Positions 34,351 to 46,528 of a stretch of 64,000 nucleotides of DNA are shown here, piece by piece (positions within the stretch are counted from its first letter, which is position 1; each line of letters starts with the position of its first letter). Both the position numbers and the translations under genes were made by a program. The notes beneath the pieces were generated by a model that was given only the letters and a program-made list of their open reading frames with translations, was not told where the DNA came from and ran no database searches. This DNA comes from Tetraselmis striata (lineage: Eukaryota > Chlorophyta > Chlorodendrophyceae > Chlorodendrales > Chlorodendraceae), in contig VCJN01003237.1 in the NCBI GenBank assembly GCA_006384855.1, forward strand, positions 1 to 64,000, in the 5' to 3' direction.

Positions 34351-35466
34351 GGGACCTTCCGCAACGCGTGATGAAGGGCCAACTTTTGTGATATAATATT
34401 TGTTTCGGTGTAATCCCGAACCCGCAAAAACTGGTCCGTCTTCATAATCAAAGGTCGAAGGACCCCGTTTTCTCGTACAAAAACACCACTACCATAAATT
34501 GGGCCTTAATGGTACGTTGGGCCCGTAACGATCTGAGGACTAGATTTCTGTTTGAATGTTTCTCGCGTCTCCTGTGTAGTTCCTTGTCCATTTCATGGCC
34601 ACCGAAATAGACACGAACACAATCTCGCACCTGCATGTCGGCCACGACATGGCAACACGTTCGCCTTCTAGGCGTGCCTCGGACCGCCCGACGAGTACCA
34701 AGCGTTTCAAATCGCGCGCCGGCTTCAGGCAACTCTACCCGTCCCTGAAGCTACTCCCGCCCCGTGGGTCCTACTGCCACTACTTTATTGTCGGCAACAA
34801 TACGAAGTTGGGGAGTGGTCGCCATGGAGAAGCAGCAACCCACGCCGCCGTTCGTGAATCTCGCCGCCGCATGGGCGGTCCTAGGGGCGCCGGTGTTTAA
34901 CCCCACAGCAGCACCGGCACTCCGACCGCCCCGCGCTGCTCAGCGCACCGACGCTAGCGACGGCGGGGTAAACTCACAGCCTGCGCAGAAGCTGCCTATG
35001 TTGCACGTCAAGCCAGCCCACGGCTTGGAGAAGCTTCTCGGCACAATGCGCCTCGTGAGGCCATGGCGTCTAAAAAGCGCGGCCATGGCAAGGAGTTCAG
35101 GGACGATGTCGTCGATCGCCTGCTGGAGCTGGCGTTTGGGTCCCATTTCACGCAAAATTCCGGCCCAATCAACACTGACTGAAGGACGTTTGGACCCACG
35201 CGGCGAAGCTGCACAAGTCTGTACCGGGTTATTGAATGGCGTCGGCGCCCTGCGGCGCTGGCGAATTGGCCCAGGCCGCAACACCCGCGCCGGACAGGGC
35301 GCCGAGGCCCCGCGACATACCAGTCCGCGATGGTACATCCATGGAAGCCCTGGGTGCTGCGGCGGAAGGTCAATATCGGAGGGGGACGTTTTTATACTTA
35401 CACATCCACGTTAACAACACGAACTATCCCGGACAAAAATCCCCCCTTCATTTTGCGGAAGGTCCC
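34351..35466. mobile_element. 1.1-kb TIR element nested in the LINE copy
   Basis: The left end reads GGGACCTTCCGCAA and the right end TTGCGGAAGGTCCC. Inside both ends ATGAAGGG recurs as an inverted motif. Flanks CCCTCCCT and CCCTCCTG look like an imperfect 8-bp target-site duplication, as in hAT-like elements. The LINE sequence continues on both sides, which fixes the insertion limits to within a few bases. It holds only coding remnants, so it is non-autonomous. Confidence 0.65.
35063..35182 (+). pseudogene. Short transposon-protein remnant inside the nested TIR element
   Basis: Thirty-nine codons, starting MASKKRGHGKEFRDDVVDRL and ending in NSGPINTD before a TGA. Coding-like sequence continues in the next frame (KDVWTHAAKLHK), so a lost G at the TGA would explain the stop. 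The family is unrecognised. Confidence 0.3.
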
Positions 35467-35879
35467 TCCTGCTTCATGGCGCCATGGGTTTACTAGGCAT
35501 GGGAAACTCTTCCAGTTGTGGCGTCGGCTCTCCCTCACAATGCCTTTGTTGCTGCACATGTATCGCACTCCCGAAATGCTTTGCTCCGCGGGCTGGGGCT
35601 CGCCCCAACTCGCATTACTCGAATGGGCCGACGCCCAAACATGTAGGGCCGACCTTTCGTGGTCATATTGCCGGGAATTTTGATGGCAGTGTTTCAGACG
35701 GTGATCCAACACTGTTGGAAATACTCTCACTGGCCTTCAGTTAGTCTCGCAGAATGCGTCGCCTACCGGTACCCAGGGCTTTCCGTAACTGGATCGCTCC
35801 CCAAACGGCCGTCGTATCGACGCTGCAAGGGTTTCACTGTAGTTAACAGTCCTGTCCCATGTGTGAAAAAAAATGAAGC

Positions 35880-36768
35880 GCTGAAGGTAGCCGTCGGTGA
35901 TCGATGCGCTCGGCAACAGCACAGACGACGACGCAGTCATCGCACACAAGTGCACGACGGCGACCGCACCCGATGACCTCCGCGCTACTCCCGAAGCTCT
36001 CACTTCGGTCCCGTTCCGCGCTCCAACCTCGCCAGGCTCTTCCCTCGTCGTTGCAGCACCGTGTGGAGCGGGCGCACGCTGTTCCTGCGATTCATCAGGT
36101 CGGACACCAAACCACTTTTACAGCGCGCTCCGCACGCCGCCGCCATCCTGCTCCGCCACCACCTCTCCGAAAGCTGCGCAGCCAGGCGCCGCGGCGGCCG
36201 TCAAGCATGGCGGGCGATGAGGGACAGGAAAATCCCGGGACCATTGAGGCGCCCGCAGATCTGAAGGTGCTTGGGTTGGTGGTCTGCCTGTGAGGGGTGA
36301 CTGTTGTTTGGGTTGAGCACACCCTGCCCTCACAGCCCCTGCGGCTCCCCGCTCGCCGGGATATTTCTTTCGGAACGACGAAAACGCCACGCCACGCCGG
36401 CTGGCTGGCCTCGTCCCGCTCCTGCAGCGACTATAATACAACGGAACCAACAGTTTATCCCTCGATGCCCGCTGCGGTATGGCTCGACCCCGGTATTGCG
36501 ACCTATATCTTCGTTTCCCCGCTGCGGATGTTGCCACTCCATGCAGTGTCCCGCTTGTTCAAATGTAGCGCCCCGCTTTCCGCCCGCCATCGAGTGTGCC
36601 ACCAGGTGAGAGGTACAGGTGTCAGTAGCGGTTACAGTTGATGTTATAATCCATATGCCCTGGCTAGTGCGTACTAGACAAAGCTTCGCGAACGGCTACT
36701 GATTCCTCTGGATCACCCTGTCACCTCGACAAGAGTAAGAGTGCGCTCTCCAAAGCGAACGAATAAAT
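35880..36768. other. Spacer upstream of TRM10
   Basis: Open frames on both strands are compositionally ambiguous and match nothing I recognise. The right end should contain the TRM10 promoter. No TATA-like element stands out. Confidence 0.45.
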
Positions 36769-39700
36769 ATGTCGCTGACAGCCCCTCTCCCTCCCACACC
36801 CTTACCCGGCTTACGGCAGGAGGAGAGCGACACCGCACCGTCCCACTTCCTGCACCACGTGGACTCAATCAAGATATTTGAAAAGGAGGAGTACACTAAG
36901 GAGCACCTCCCGCATCACCACCACCACCACCCGCACCCCTCGCCCCTGGCCGCGCAGGTGCGACACATCGCTGCCTGCACTCCCATCCTACCAGCGCGTT
37001 GTGCCATCGCCATAGGGGAGGGAGGGCGCCGGGGGGGGGGGGGGGGAGGGTCAATGAGGAAGAGATCAGGTGAGCGACGAGGTATTTGGGCTGAGATTGT
37101 GCGTGGGGGTGGCGCGGCGCAGGTAGGCGGCGATGCTGAGGGCGGCGAGGAGTCGCCGCCAGTAAACCCCGGCCGCCTACACCACTGCGACTCGGCGGTG
37201 CTCACCCGCAAACACCTGGCAGAGCACTCGCCGGATCCCAACAAGCCAACCAGCTTCCAGGTGGGGCAGCTGTCCGAGTCGCCCGACGCGGACGGCGCCA
37301 GCGGCGGCCCAAACAGCGCCACCAGGTCGTCGCTGCACCACGTGGACTCCACGGAGCTGCTGCGGGAGCACCCGCCTCATTACACCCCCTCGCGCCTCGG
37401 ACCTGGCAAGTTCCAGGTATAATGGCAGGGCCGCGTACCGCACCCACCTGCCTGCCCTAACCAACACTACCACCCCCAAAACCCAGCGCGCCTCCGCCAT
37501 GGCTGACCGCCATGGGTATTTCCGCCTATGCACAGTTGGGCCACCCCGGGCTTGTGGAGGTGGCGGCCAGCGATGCAGAGAAGGGTGGTGAGGATGCCGC
37601 TGACGAGGGAGACGGGGCGACAGATGAGGGCGGGGAGGCCCCAGAGGAGAGCGGCGCGGAGGGCGGCAAACGTATGTCGAAGAATCAGCAGAAGAAGCTG
37701 GCCAAGAAGCAGCGGTGTGTGTGAGCGTGTCCTCCGCGCCCCGACCCCCTGCCCCTCACCGCGGCCGTACTTGCCTCGGCTCACTAGCAGCCCCCCCATC
37801 TCCCCTTCCTCCCCGCTTGGCCGCCTGATGGGGGCCGCTGCCTCGCATGTGCAGTTGCCTGCGCGGTGGGATTATGCTGGCGCTAGGACATCAGTAGTAT
37901 TTTGCAGCATTACATAGAGGGGCGCAGCGGTCATGTAATCGTTACCTTAGTCAGCCTACATACCCCCCCCCCTCTCCCCCCGTTCTGTCTCAGGCGCCTG
38001 CCGCACAATGCTGCCCGCCCGCCACCCTGAGGGAGGACTGACACCGCCGTTGACGCAGGCTGGCGGAGATCAAGGCGCAGAAGAGGGCGGCGGAGAAGGC
38101 CAAGCGGGCGGCGGACAAGGAGGAACGCAAGGCAGAGACAGCGGCCAAGATGGAGACCATGACGGAAGGTGCGCGGGGCGGCAGGCTGGCTTCAGAAAGG
38201 GAGGGATGGGTTTTATTTTCGACGCCGCCTTGATGGCTACTCGCCCAGTATCTGACGGTCAGTTTGTGGGCAGAGGAGCGGGAAGTGTACATCCAGGGGG
38301 CGCGCGCCAAGAAGGCGGAGCGGCGCGCCGACCAGGACGCACGGAAGGAGCGGCTCAAGGTGGGCCCACAACGCCTTCCTGCAAAGCATATTTGATAGGC
38401 CTCCATACGCGTGAGCGATGCGGGCTGATGGCTTTCGAGAGGGGCATGTGTAATGAGTGAGTCCCACCAGCCATACGGTACCAACACACACACACACACA
38501 CACACACACATCTGTGCAAACATGTATGAATAAGTGTCTTATATGTATAGATGAATAAGTATATAGTTACAATTCTTCGCCCCTGGACCCTGCCTGGACA
38601 AACATAGTGTGTGGTCAAGGGGGACACAAAGCACCAAACGCGTGCAAAAGCCGAAAATTCCCATCGTGGCGCGTACACAAGCCGCCCATCCCGTCCGCGG
38701 CTATCCCCCATATAAACCTCCATGTGTCTGTGTCTGTGTGTGTGTGTGTGTGTCTGATTTATGTATACATCAAAATCCAGAGTTCATACCTGTAATATGG
38801 GTATTTATTTTAATAGCAAGGTGTTTGCGCCCTGAACCCTCTGTAAACTCTGTGGAGTACACCCATGATAGAAAAACACGAATGAATGTGGCACAAGCCG
38901 GACATGAAGCCAAATTATGACCCATAGACTAAGTGATTCGGCGAACATCTATTGGCCAGCTGCTCACCACATGAATTAGATTGTTGTGTCACCTCGTGCG
39001 CAAACCCCGAGCAAATTTGTGCTTTGAGCTACGCGTTACGCTTTACGAGGAGACAGTTTTTTCCCTATCCTGGGTGTACTCTATTATTCTTAGGGTTAGG
39101 GTCTTTTCATCTTCTGCGGGGGAGATGCGTCATACCCCCCTGACCCCCCCCCCCCCCCCCCCCCGGTTCCCCCATTTGGCCTCGCCGCCGCGGCGCAGAC
39201 GGCCATGGAGAGCGGGCAGCGTATTGTGGTGGACCTTGACTTTGAAGAGCAGATGAATGAGACAGAGATCCGCAGTCTTTGCCAGCAACTGAGCTACTCC
39301 TACTCCGCCAACTGCCACGCGGAGAAGCCCTTCCACCTTCACCTGGCCAGCCTCAAGGTGCGCGCCGCCGCCGCAAACGGCCCACCCCCATTCCTTCATC
39401 TTTCGGTGTGGCGCAGATGGTTGTGAGGAGGGGACCGTACCTGGGTGCATGCGCCATCTGCACTTCTGTGCATGCTGGTGTGGGAAGGTGGGAGCAGCGG
39501 GAAGCGGATGTTCTGAGCGGCTTGAGCTGCGGGCGACAGGGGCACCTGGAGGCCACCCTGCGACGGCAGGCGGCGGGCCTGGAGAACTGGCACCTGTCCA
39601 AGGACTCGGCCTGCTACACCGAGACCTTCAGGTGGGGCGGTTGGCGCGGGGGAAGTGGCGAGGTCAACCAGTGGGGCGCTGACATTAAACTGTCGATAAA

Positions 39701-41124
39701 TTGCCGCAGCCGCTTGCTACTACCCCCAGCAGTGGGCGGAGGGTTCAAGGGCGTAAGAGGGCAAGGAAAGAGTGGGGAGGGGGGGGGGGGGGGGGGGCTG
39801 ATAGGGTGCTGACGGCAGGGCGCTGTTGCAGGGATTGCAAAGAGGACATCGTCTACTTGACAGCGGACTCCTCGGACACACTGACAGAGCTGGACGCGTC
39901 CAAGGTACTGCCGGCCTTGCTAAAGGGAAGGGCGGGGAAGTGGAAAAGGGGGGGGGGGGGGGGGGGGCTGAGGGCAAAAGGCTGGTACTGCAGTATGCCA
40001 GGCTTCGCATGCCGGTGACCTGGCGAAGAAGGAAGGGGCATGCAAGGGAGGATGGGGCCGCCGGGGGGGGGGGGGGGGGGGGGGGCAGAGTTCACCGCAT
40101 TTATGGAAATTATGGTCATACATGTTGTTCAATGATTAGCGGAATTAGTGCCCAGATGACAGCCCTCTCGAGCGCTAATGGATGCGGCGCTTGCTTTGCC
40201 CCCCCCCCCCCCCCCCCCCTTCCAACAGCGTTTTAGCGGTATTGCGGCACACTTGTTATACAGCGGATGCGGAGTGTGATGCAGCAGAAGCATGATGTGG
40301 AGGTCCCAGGCTGGCTTCATGTGCCGTATTTAGACGCATGTGTACAGGGATGCAGGGTGGCAGAATGAATGTCATTGCACGGTAGTCGCAGTGCCACACA
40401 TGTAACAAGAAGTGGCATTGTGTCATCATGGGCTACGGATAGTCGCGAGCTGCTGCGGGGCAAGATTACACAATGAATACAAGGGTGCGCCACGGGGATA
40501 TCCAGGCTCTTTTGCAACTCTGCGCCGCAGCACCGCCGGCGCCCTGCACCCCGCAGTCGGAGCAAGCGGCCACCTGCTGACCTACCCGTGCCTATGGGCC
40601 ATTGCCGGCAGGTGTACATTATCGGCGGCATTGTTGACCGCAACCGGCACAAGGTGGGTAAAAGGTGGAAATGCGCGGAGAGCAACATGGGGTACTGCGA
40701 CGCGCAAAAGGAAGACCCACATTATCTTGCCCCCAAAACACGCTCTGACAACCCCCAACCTCTGCGATGCGCGTCAGGGGATCTGCTTGGAGCGCGCCAA
40801 AGCCGCTGGAGTCGCGACAGCCGCGCTCCCGATTGGCCCCCATCTGCACATGACAGGCTCAAAGGTGCCGCGATGGACGGAGGCCACCGCATCATCTCCG
40901 TGCGCCTGTGCGCTCCATCGCGCCACTCAACCTCGCACTGCTGCCCGTCGCCGTGGCCCCATGCACAGGTGCTGACGGTGAACCAGGTGGTGGAGATCAT
41001 GCTGCGCTTCTCGGAGTGTGGGGACTGGAAGCAGGCGCTGCTGACGGTCGTGCCGGAGCGCAAACGCGGCCAGGGCAACGAGGGTGGCGAGGGCGCCCCG
41101 TCCGCCAAGCAGCAGAAAACCTGA
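36769..41124 (+). CDS. TRM10: TRM10-type tRNA (guanine-N1)-9 methyltransferase, eleven exons, with N-terminal repeat extension
   Basis: Exons: 36769-36957, 37123-37416, 37536-37714, 38059-38168, 38274-38359, 39199-39357, 39540-39631, 39832-39904, 40612-40653, 40778-40864 and 40969-41124. All are GT-AG and in phase, giving 488 residues. The SPOUT domain (from about residue 290) reads VVDLDFEEQMNETEIRSLCQ, QLSYSYSANCHAEKPFHLHL, DIVYLTADSSDTLTELDASK, YIIGGIVDRNRHK and KVLTVNQVVEIMLRFSECGD, all hallmarks of TRM10, including the GG[IL]VD motif with the conserved Asp. TRM10 makes m1G9 (or m1A9) in tRNA using S-adenosylmethionine. A basic KKLAKKQR segment and a Lys/Glu helix precede it, as in other TRM10s. 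Exons 1-2 add three short repeats (LHHVDS, LHHCDS, LHHVDS); if translation instead starts at ATG 37512 these belong to another transcript. Confidence 0.87.
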
Positions 41125-42415
41125 AGCGGCAAGACGAGACGGATTGACCGCGCGCAATCGTGTGCCGCTCTGCAAGATGCTATTCCTCACCCAGGCGCAC
41201 AACCTAGGCGGGAGGAGCAGCGCAATATCTGCATGTGCAGCACTGCAACCTCGACCCCCCCCCCCCCCCCCCCCCCCCCGGGGCGCATTCCTTGGGCGCG
41301 TTGTACTGTGTATAAAGATGCGTACGCCGTGCGCATGTGCTGCTCTCTGCTGCCTGAACTGAGTCGTCGTGAGGGCCCTCCGTGTGGCCGCACGCCGATC
41401 TGATATCTTATATGGACCACTGCCCACTGTTCCCTCTATATCCCCGGTACCTCTGCAATACTTCTTTCTGCATTGCTATATTCCCCTACCTATGCGACAG
41501 TTGCCATGTACATACATCTGATACTTCTGAGCTGCAAGTAAATAGGCATTTTACAAGCAGCCGGCTCCTACAATCCACGCAGTGAGACACACTAGGGCAG
41601 TGTTGCTGAGACCCCGGGGGGGGGGGGGGGGGGGATAGGGTTGGCCACACTGTCCACTCACCTTGCCTTCGCAGATATACAGCAGGCTGATGAAACTCGT
41701 GCTGCCATGACGCTTTACGCTTCCGCGTGGCATGCTACATTGCTATTCGTGCTTAGTCCTCACTGCGTACTGAATTGCACACTAGCGCGGCGCTCGTAGC
41801 AAAGGTTCCGGGCCACAGCACCTTAATAGTCCACACCCAACTCCACAGATGCTCGCCATGTTGGCCTCCGTCTAGCACGCAATATTATTTGCACCATTTC
41901 CACCAATCCCAGAGAGTGCAAATGGGAATGTGGTGGATAGGCTAGAGGCTATGCAATACGGTGACACGCACACCTGTCTGTTTTTCAACCAAAACGGTGG
42001 CCTTCCATCCGGAGATGGAGTCGTGTGACCTGGCTCTCATTTTCGGGCATGACGGCACAGTGCGTTTCCAGACGATGCCCGAAATTGTAATTGAGCTACA
42101 GCATGCTGACCTGACGAAATCTGAAATTTGTTACAACAACTGCATCGAGTTTTCGTCTTGAAAAGCTGTCTTTACCCAGAATCAGGGAAGGGCCCACCCG
42201 TGACGAACCCGCAAAGGGTCCGCTAACTAGAGCGCGTAGGGCGCGGCCTCAGTAGGCCACGTGGCGATGTCGCTGTACAATTGTACTATCATCATCATTA
42301 ATGAACGGCGTGTACACAAGGCCGCCCAGCCGTCTCGCTGCCGAGATCGCCCCCCGCCTTGAGCCGCTGATTTTTAGGGCTTTAGGGTTTACGTGTTTTG
42401 CATGGAAAACACCAG
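41125..42415. other. Spacer without a supported gene
   Basis: It holds C and G tracts near 41255-41279 and 41617-41634 and AT-rich sequence. No exon set, RNA gene or repeat is recognised. Confidence 0.5.
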
Positions 42416-42670
42416 GCTTGGGCTGCAGTATCTACTGCACTGCAGGCCGCAGAAACTGCGGCCTGCAGTTAAGCTACTACTGCACTGCAGCCTGCAGCCT
42501 GCAGTACTTCCGGAAAAGTGGTTGCAGTGCAGTTATCCAAAGTGCCCCAAACAAATGCCCTTCACTGTCCCGCCCTACCCTATAATCAGCAGTTTCAGTG
42601 CTACTGCAGCCTGCATGCAGCCTGCAGTAATGTAGCCTGTTGACTGCAGCCTGCAGTACTGGAAATTGGA
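42416..42670. repeat. Cluster of CTGCAG palindromes
   Basis: About 250 bp with more than ten CTGCAG or GCCTGCAGT-type motifs, often back to back (for example near 42487-42511). It is a low-complexity repeat able to form many small hairpins. No coding role is seen. Confidence 0.85.
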
Positions 42671-42734
42671 ATGCAGCCCAACTCTGGGAAACACCCCCTT
42701 GCACCGCTGGCCGTTTGTTCTCTGATTTTGTGCA

Positions 42735-43480
42735 GATCACTAGTGCCGGATCGCGCTCGACGCGCGGCAGCCACCTACCCACGCTCCTGGCTGGCCGAGC
42801 GAGGTCACCGCCCGAGGGCGGGTTCCTGGGCCCCGTGCACGGTTGGATTTATTACAGCCGCCACCGCAGTGCAAGGCATACTGTAGCGCCCATGTATTGG
42901 GCGGGTCGAACCGAAGTACGAAAATACGACGATGTTATTTCTAACAACCCTCGCGAGTAGGCTGCCCGCGTTCGAGTCGCCACCCCCCCCCCCCCCCCTA
43001 GGCGGATCTCGGAGAGGCCGACGCATGGCCGAGGTCGTACATGAATTATTTTTAGCAGACCCCCGTATTGGGTTGCTGCCCGGCGGCGCCAGCACGCGCT
43101 ACCGGGACTATGAGTATCATTTGAGAAGGCCTCCGTAGGGCTCCCCGGTCGTCGCATGATCCGAGGACCCGCCACAACCTGCCACCCCGATCAGCCCCCT
43201 ACCGCGCCCAGCCGGGCACGGGTCAGACAACAAGTCGATTTATGTTATAGGTCGGTCCAACCTGCGATGTGGGAACTGCGGAACGGAGGTGGCCGGTAGT
43301 TGTCAACCCTCTCATTGGGCGCCAGAATACCTGCATACCTACGACTCTTAGGGGCCACTAACACCCACCACGTGGAGATGTGAGGGGGGGGGAGGGGGGA
43401 GGGGGTGTTGCCGCCTAGCATGCCGCACCCATGAACCTCCGCTCCTGGTGGGCCGCTGCCAGGCGACGGGCGCCATGATT
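42735..43480 (+). repeat. Dispersed repeat R, copy 2 (left arm of an inverted pair)
   Basis: It starts near GTGCCGGATCGCGCTCGACG and runs to GGTGGGCCGCTGCCAGGCGA. It is repeated in inverse orientation at about 43860-44560 with many small differences. A C tract (about 16 nt) interrupts it near 42985. No protein is recognised. Confidence 0.8.
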
Positions 43481-43859
43481 TGCCGCTCTTTACTGCTCGT
43501 CAAGCCGGATTGCTCTATGGGCCAAGTGTTGGCTGCCCTTGATGACTTGCTATCCGCGATCTGTCGACTGATACCTAACTTCTCAACCCCATCCCCCCAC
43601 TCCCCTCATCACCTCCATCCTGGAAAAGAGACCCCTACTCAGGTTGGGGCGCTGTGTGCGTAGGTGTCTCGCTTGTCGGCGCTTGCTAGCTTGCATGCGA
43701 TAGGGGTATTGTTACTAATGGGGGTAGCTAGTGTTTGCTTATTAAATAAAATTTTGTGGGTGTGGTGCTCAAATTGGGTTCAAGACTAAAACATATGAAG
43801 CTGCCGGCGGGATGTGCTCATGAGTGCGTTTAGCCAGCCGATTGCTTACCGTTGGAGCC

Positions 43860-44560
43860 TTTTGCCAAGCTTTGGTATGTTGAGGTGGCGTCCGCCGCCA
43901 GGCAGCGGCCCACCGTAAGCGGAGGATCCTACGTGCGGCAGGCTAGGCGGCACCACCCCCACCTCCTCGTGGTGGACGCTGCTAGTAGCCCCTAAGGCTC
44001 GTGCCCGGTTGGGTGCAGAAAGGGACTGGTGAGCGGGGTGGCCGGTTGTGGCGGGTCCTCGGATCATGCGACGACCGAGCAGCCCTACGGCGGGGGCCTT
44101 CGTCTGAAATGGTACTCGTACATGGCTGCTGCCTGGTAGCGCCTGCTGGCGCCGCCGGGCAGCATCCATGCACTACGGGGGGCTGCTAAATGTAATTTAT
44201 GTACGACCTCGGCCTTGCGTCTGCCTCTCCGAGGTCCGCCTACGGGTGGGGAGGGGTTTATGTGCGACTCGGTCGGGGGCAGCCAACTCGCGAGGGCTGT
44301 TCGGAAAGAATTTGTGTTTTCGTACTTCGGTGCGACCTGCCCGGTACAGGGGCCAATACAATACTCGGCAAAGCCTTGCACGGTGGCGGCTATAATAAGC
44401 CCAACCGTGCTCGGGCCCCAGGAAGCCGCCCTCGGGCGGTGACCGCGGTCAAGCAAGAGCGTGGGGAGGTGGCTGCCGCGTGTCGGGCGATTCGGCACTG
44501 GTGTGATGCACAAGACCCCCGAGCATATGGTCAACGGTGCAAGAGGGTGTTTTCCCCGCC
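43860..44560 (-). repeat. Dispersed repeat R, copy 3 (right arm of an inverted pair)
   Basis: Inverse copy of 42735-43480. The roughly 380-bp spacer (43481-43859) has no recognised feature. Divergence between the arms suggests two independent insertions or an old inverted duplication. Confidence 0.8.
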
Positions 44561-44599
44561 TTCACCTCCGAATTCTGAGAACGTCCGGGGACACATCTA

Positions 44600-46515
44600 A
44601 AGGCGGGGGCTGGTCTCAGCAGCGCGATGGCCATGCGGCCTCGTCGCTGCTTGACCGTGGCCGGCGGTGGAGCGCAGCGCACAAGCATGCTGCGACTTCC
44701 GGGGGAGAATGTCGGCGGGGACATGCGCATATACACGGGCATATAGCGCGGTGACGTGATCACAGGTTTCTGCGGCCGGTGGGATAGCGATTACAGGCTA
44801 TCTAGCGCCCTTGTACGAGAGAAACCCCCCGTATGTGACTTACGCTGGTGCTACGCAGCGTATTGCTTATTCGTACGAGGATTTTTTTCCTCGATGGATA
44901 AGCGGGTACCGGTTACCGTGCTATGCCAGATTTGAAGGCTCATTGCATATTGCTCTCCCGTGCTCACTACGAACGGTCGTTGTAACGGTCGGGGCTATAT
45001 GTACACGTGAAGCTTACGGCGTTGCACTGCGCATTGCGTTCCCTACCCGACGGCCAGGCTATCACCGCCGTGGCACGCTACCTCCAATGGCGCGCGGGAA
45101 GGACGAACGAGGAGGCGGAGGGCGGGGCCGTGTTACCTGAGCTAGGCCGGGGGAGGTGGAAAGGATATAGTGTTGCTTCCGCGCCATTCCGCGCACCCGC
45201 GCCCACGCGGGCAGCCGTAATATAGCGCCAACCGCCGAACCGACTCCACTCGCGCCCCAGCCCCCCCCCCCCCCCCCCCTCCCCTTCCCCGCTTCTGGCT
45301 GGCGAGGCCCCGGTTAAGCACGAACGCGAGTCTGCCTTGGTGGCGTCGACTGGCGAGGACAACAACGGGCGCCAAGACGTTTACGAAAAAAACGTGCCGC
45401 TCGGCGACAGCGGCGGCTTCCGTGCGACTGAAGTCCACCATTGCAGCCATGGATTGAGTCGGCATGTTCTTTGATGAGCCAGAAGGGGGTTGCTGCCGTC
45501 ATTGGGTTTGCTTGCGGGTGTTGCTAACGGGAGCCTAACGCCGCCGCTGCGCGGGAGGGATGGGCGGCCGCAAAGATCCGGCGTTCGCAAGATCCCCCAC
45601 GCGAGTGGTGGCGGGAGGCCGGGTACAACACCCCGCAGTAGATCCATATGAGCCGTCCGACGATGGAATGGGCGGCCTCCGAAACGCGTTGACCGCCGTC
45701 CATTTCGCCCACCGGAAATGTACGTCGTTCCCGCGCAGTCAATAAGAAATGAATAAGCTGTTATTTCTTAATGCGTGTCACGGGGGGCCTGCGGACCCCC
45801 CCCCCCCCCCCCCCGCCCCCCGGCATGACACCGCCCAATGTATAAGGAATAAAGGCTTATTATTATTCATCCTTATGCATTCCTTTTTTTTTTTTTGAAC
45901 AGCGGCCTCGCGGACTATATATTACTATTATTATTATTATGAAGTAACTTGACAGTTGAATCAGCGATGCGTCGATTTTTCAGAAAATTTTAAAAGACCG
46001 GCGGGTTCTATATCACTGGCCTACAGTTCCATGAGTTGCATTGCCAACGCTTTGAAGTACCAGCAGCGAGCGTTTGCATTGCCAGCGCTTTGAAGTACCA
46101 GAGTTTTTCTTCCATTACCAGCGCAGCGAGTAGCGAGTACCAGTACCAGCAATACCAGCAGCGAGTAGCGAGTACAAGTACCAGCAGCGAGCGTTCGCAT
46201 TGCCAGCGCTTTGAAGTATCGGTACCAGAGTTTTTTTTTCCATTACCAGCAGCGAGTAGCGAGTACCAGTACTCATAGCCTCCCAACCGTGAGATCGTGA
46301 TCGGACGGCTGTGTAATTAAGGACCGTAGGTGGGTGGGCGGGTGGGCGGGTGGCCGGGGATGGGTGGGTGGATTATAGTACTTAGTAGTACATGCCAGTA
46401 GATAAGCGCTTAAGTCATGCACCTACAGGCCCGATCAGCTGCACTTTACGGGTACCCGTACGGCAATAAAGCTCAGTGCCGAAAAATCGACGCTTCGCTG
46501 GATTATTATTATTCC
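44600..46515. other. Spacer with simple repeats, no supported gene
   Basis: Open frames at 44.8-45.7 kb have no recognisable domain. There are C tracts at about 45260-45279 and 45800-45814, AT-rich (TTA)n near 45870-45940, and the repeat at 46.02-46.28 kb. Confidence 0.5.
46020..46280. repeat. Minisatellite of CAGCGAGTAGCGAGTACCAG-type units
   Basis: Interspersed copies of GAGTAGCGAGTACCAGTACC and TTGCCAGCGCTTTGAAGTA occur over about 260 bp. A GGGTGGGCGGGTGGGC stretch follows at 46331. It is non-coding. Confidence 0.85.
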
Positions 46516-46528
46516 TTATTCATTCCTT

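Larger units (their letters stand above)
33655..35875 (+). mobile_element. LINE copy (3' half) interrupted by a TIR element
   Basis: 33655-34350 matches the copy at 46.5-47.7 kb: RWLDRLARANVGLVDGAHLP, ARTKTYGKYAHASYASNPLP and the Cys-rich GGSESETIEHMLVECP. The match resumes at about 35467 and runs through the 3' UTR to about 35875. The two halves are one LINE fragment split by the 1.1-kb insertion at 34351-35466. An in-frame TAG follows SNPLP and there are frameshifts, so it is dead. Confidence 0.8.

Noticed and set aside
42301..42635. Open frames across the CTGCAG cluster
   Set aside because: They are translations of a low-complexity repeat.
44811..45745. Several 60-110 codon frames near 45 kb
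   Set aside because: No recognisable motif and overlapping frames on both strands; judged to be chance in GC-rich DNA.
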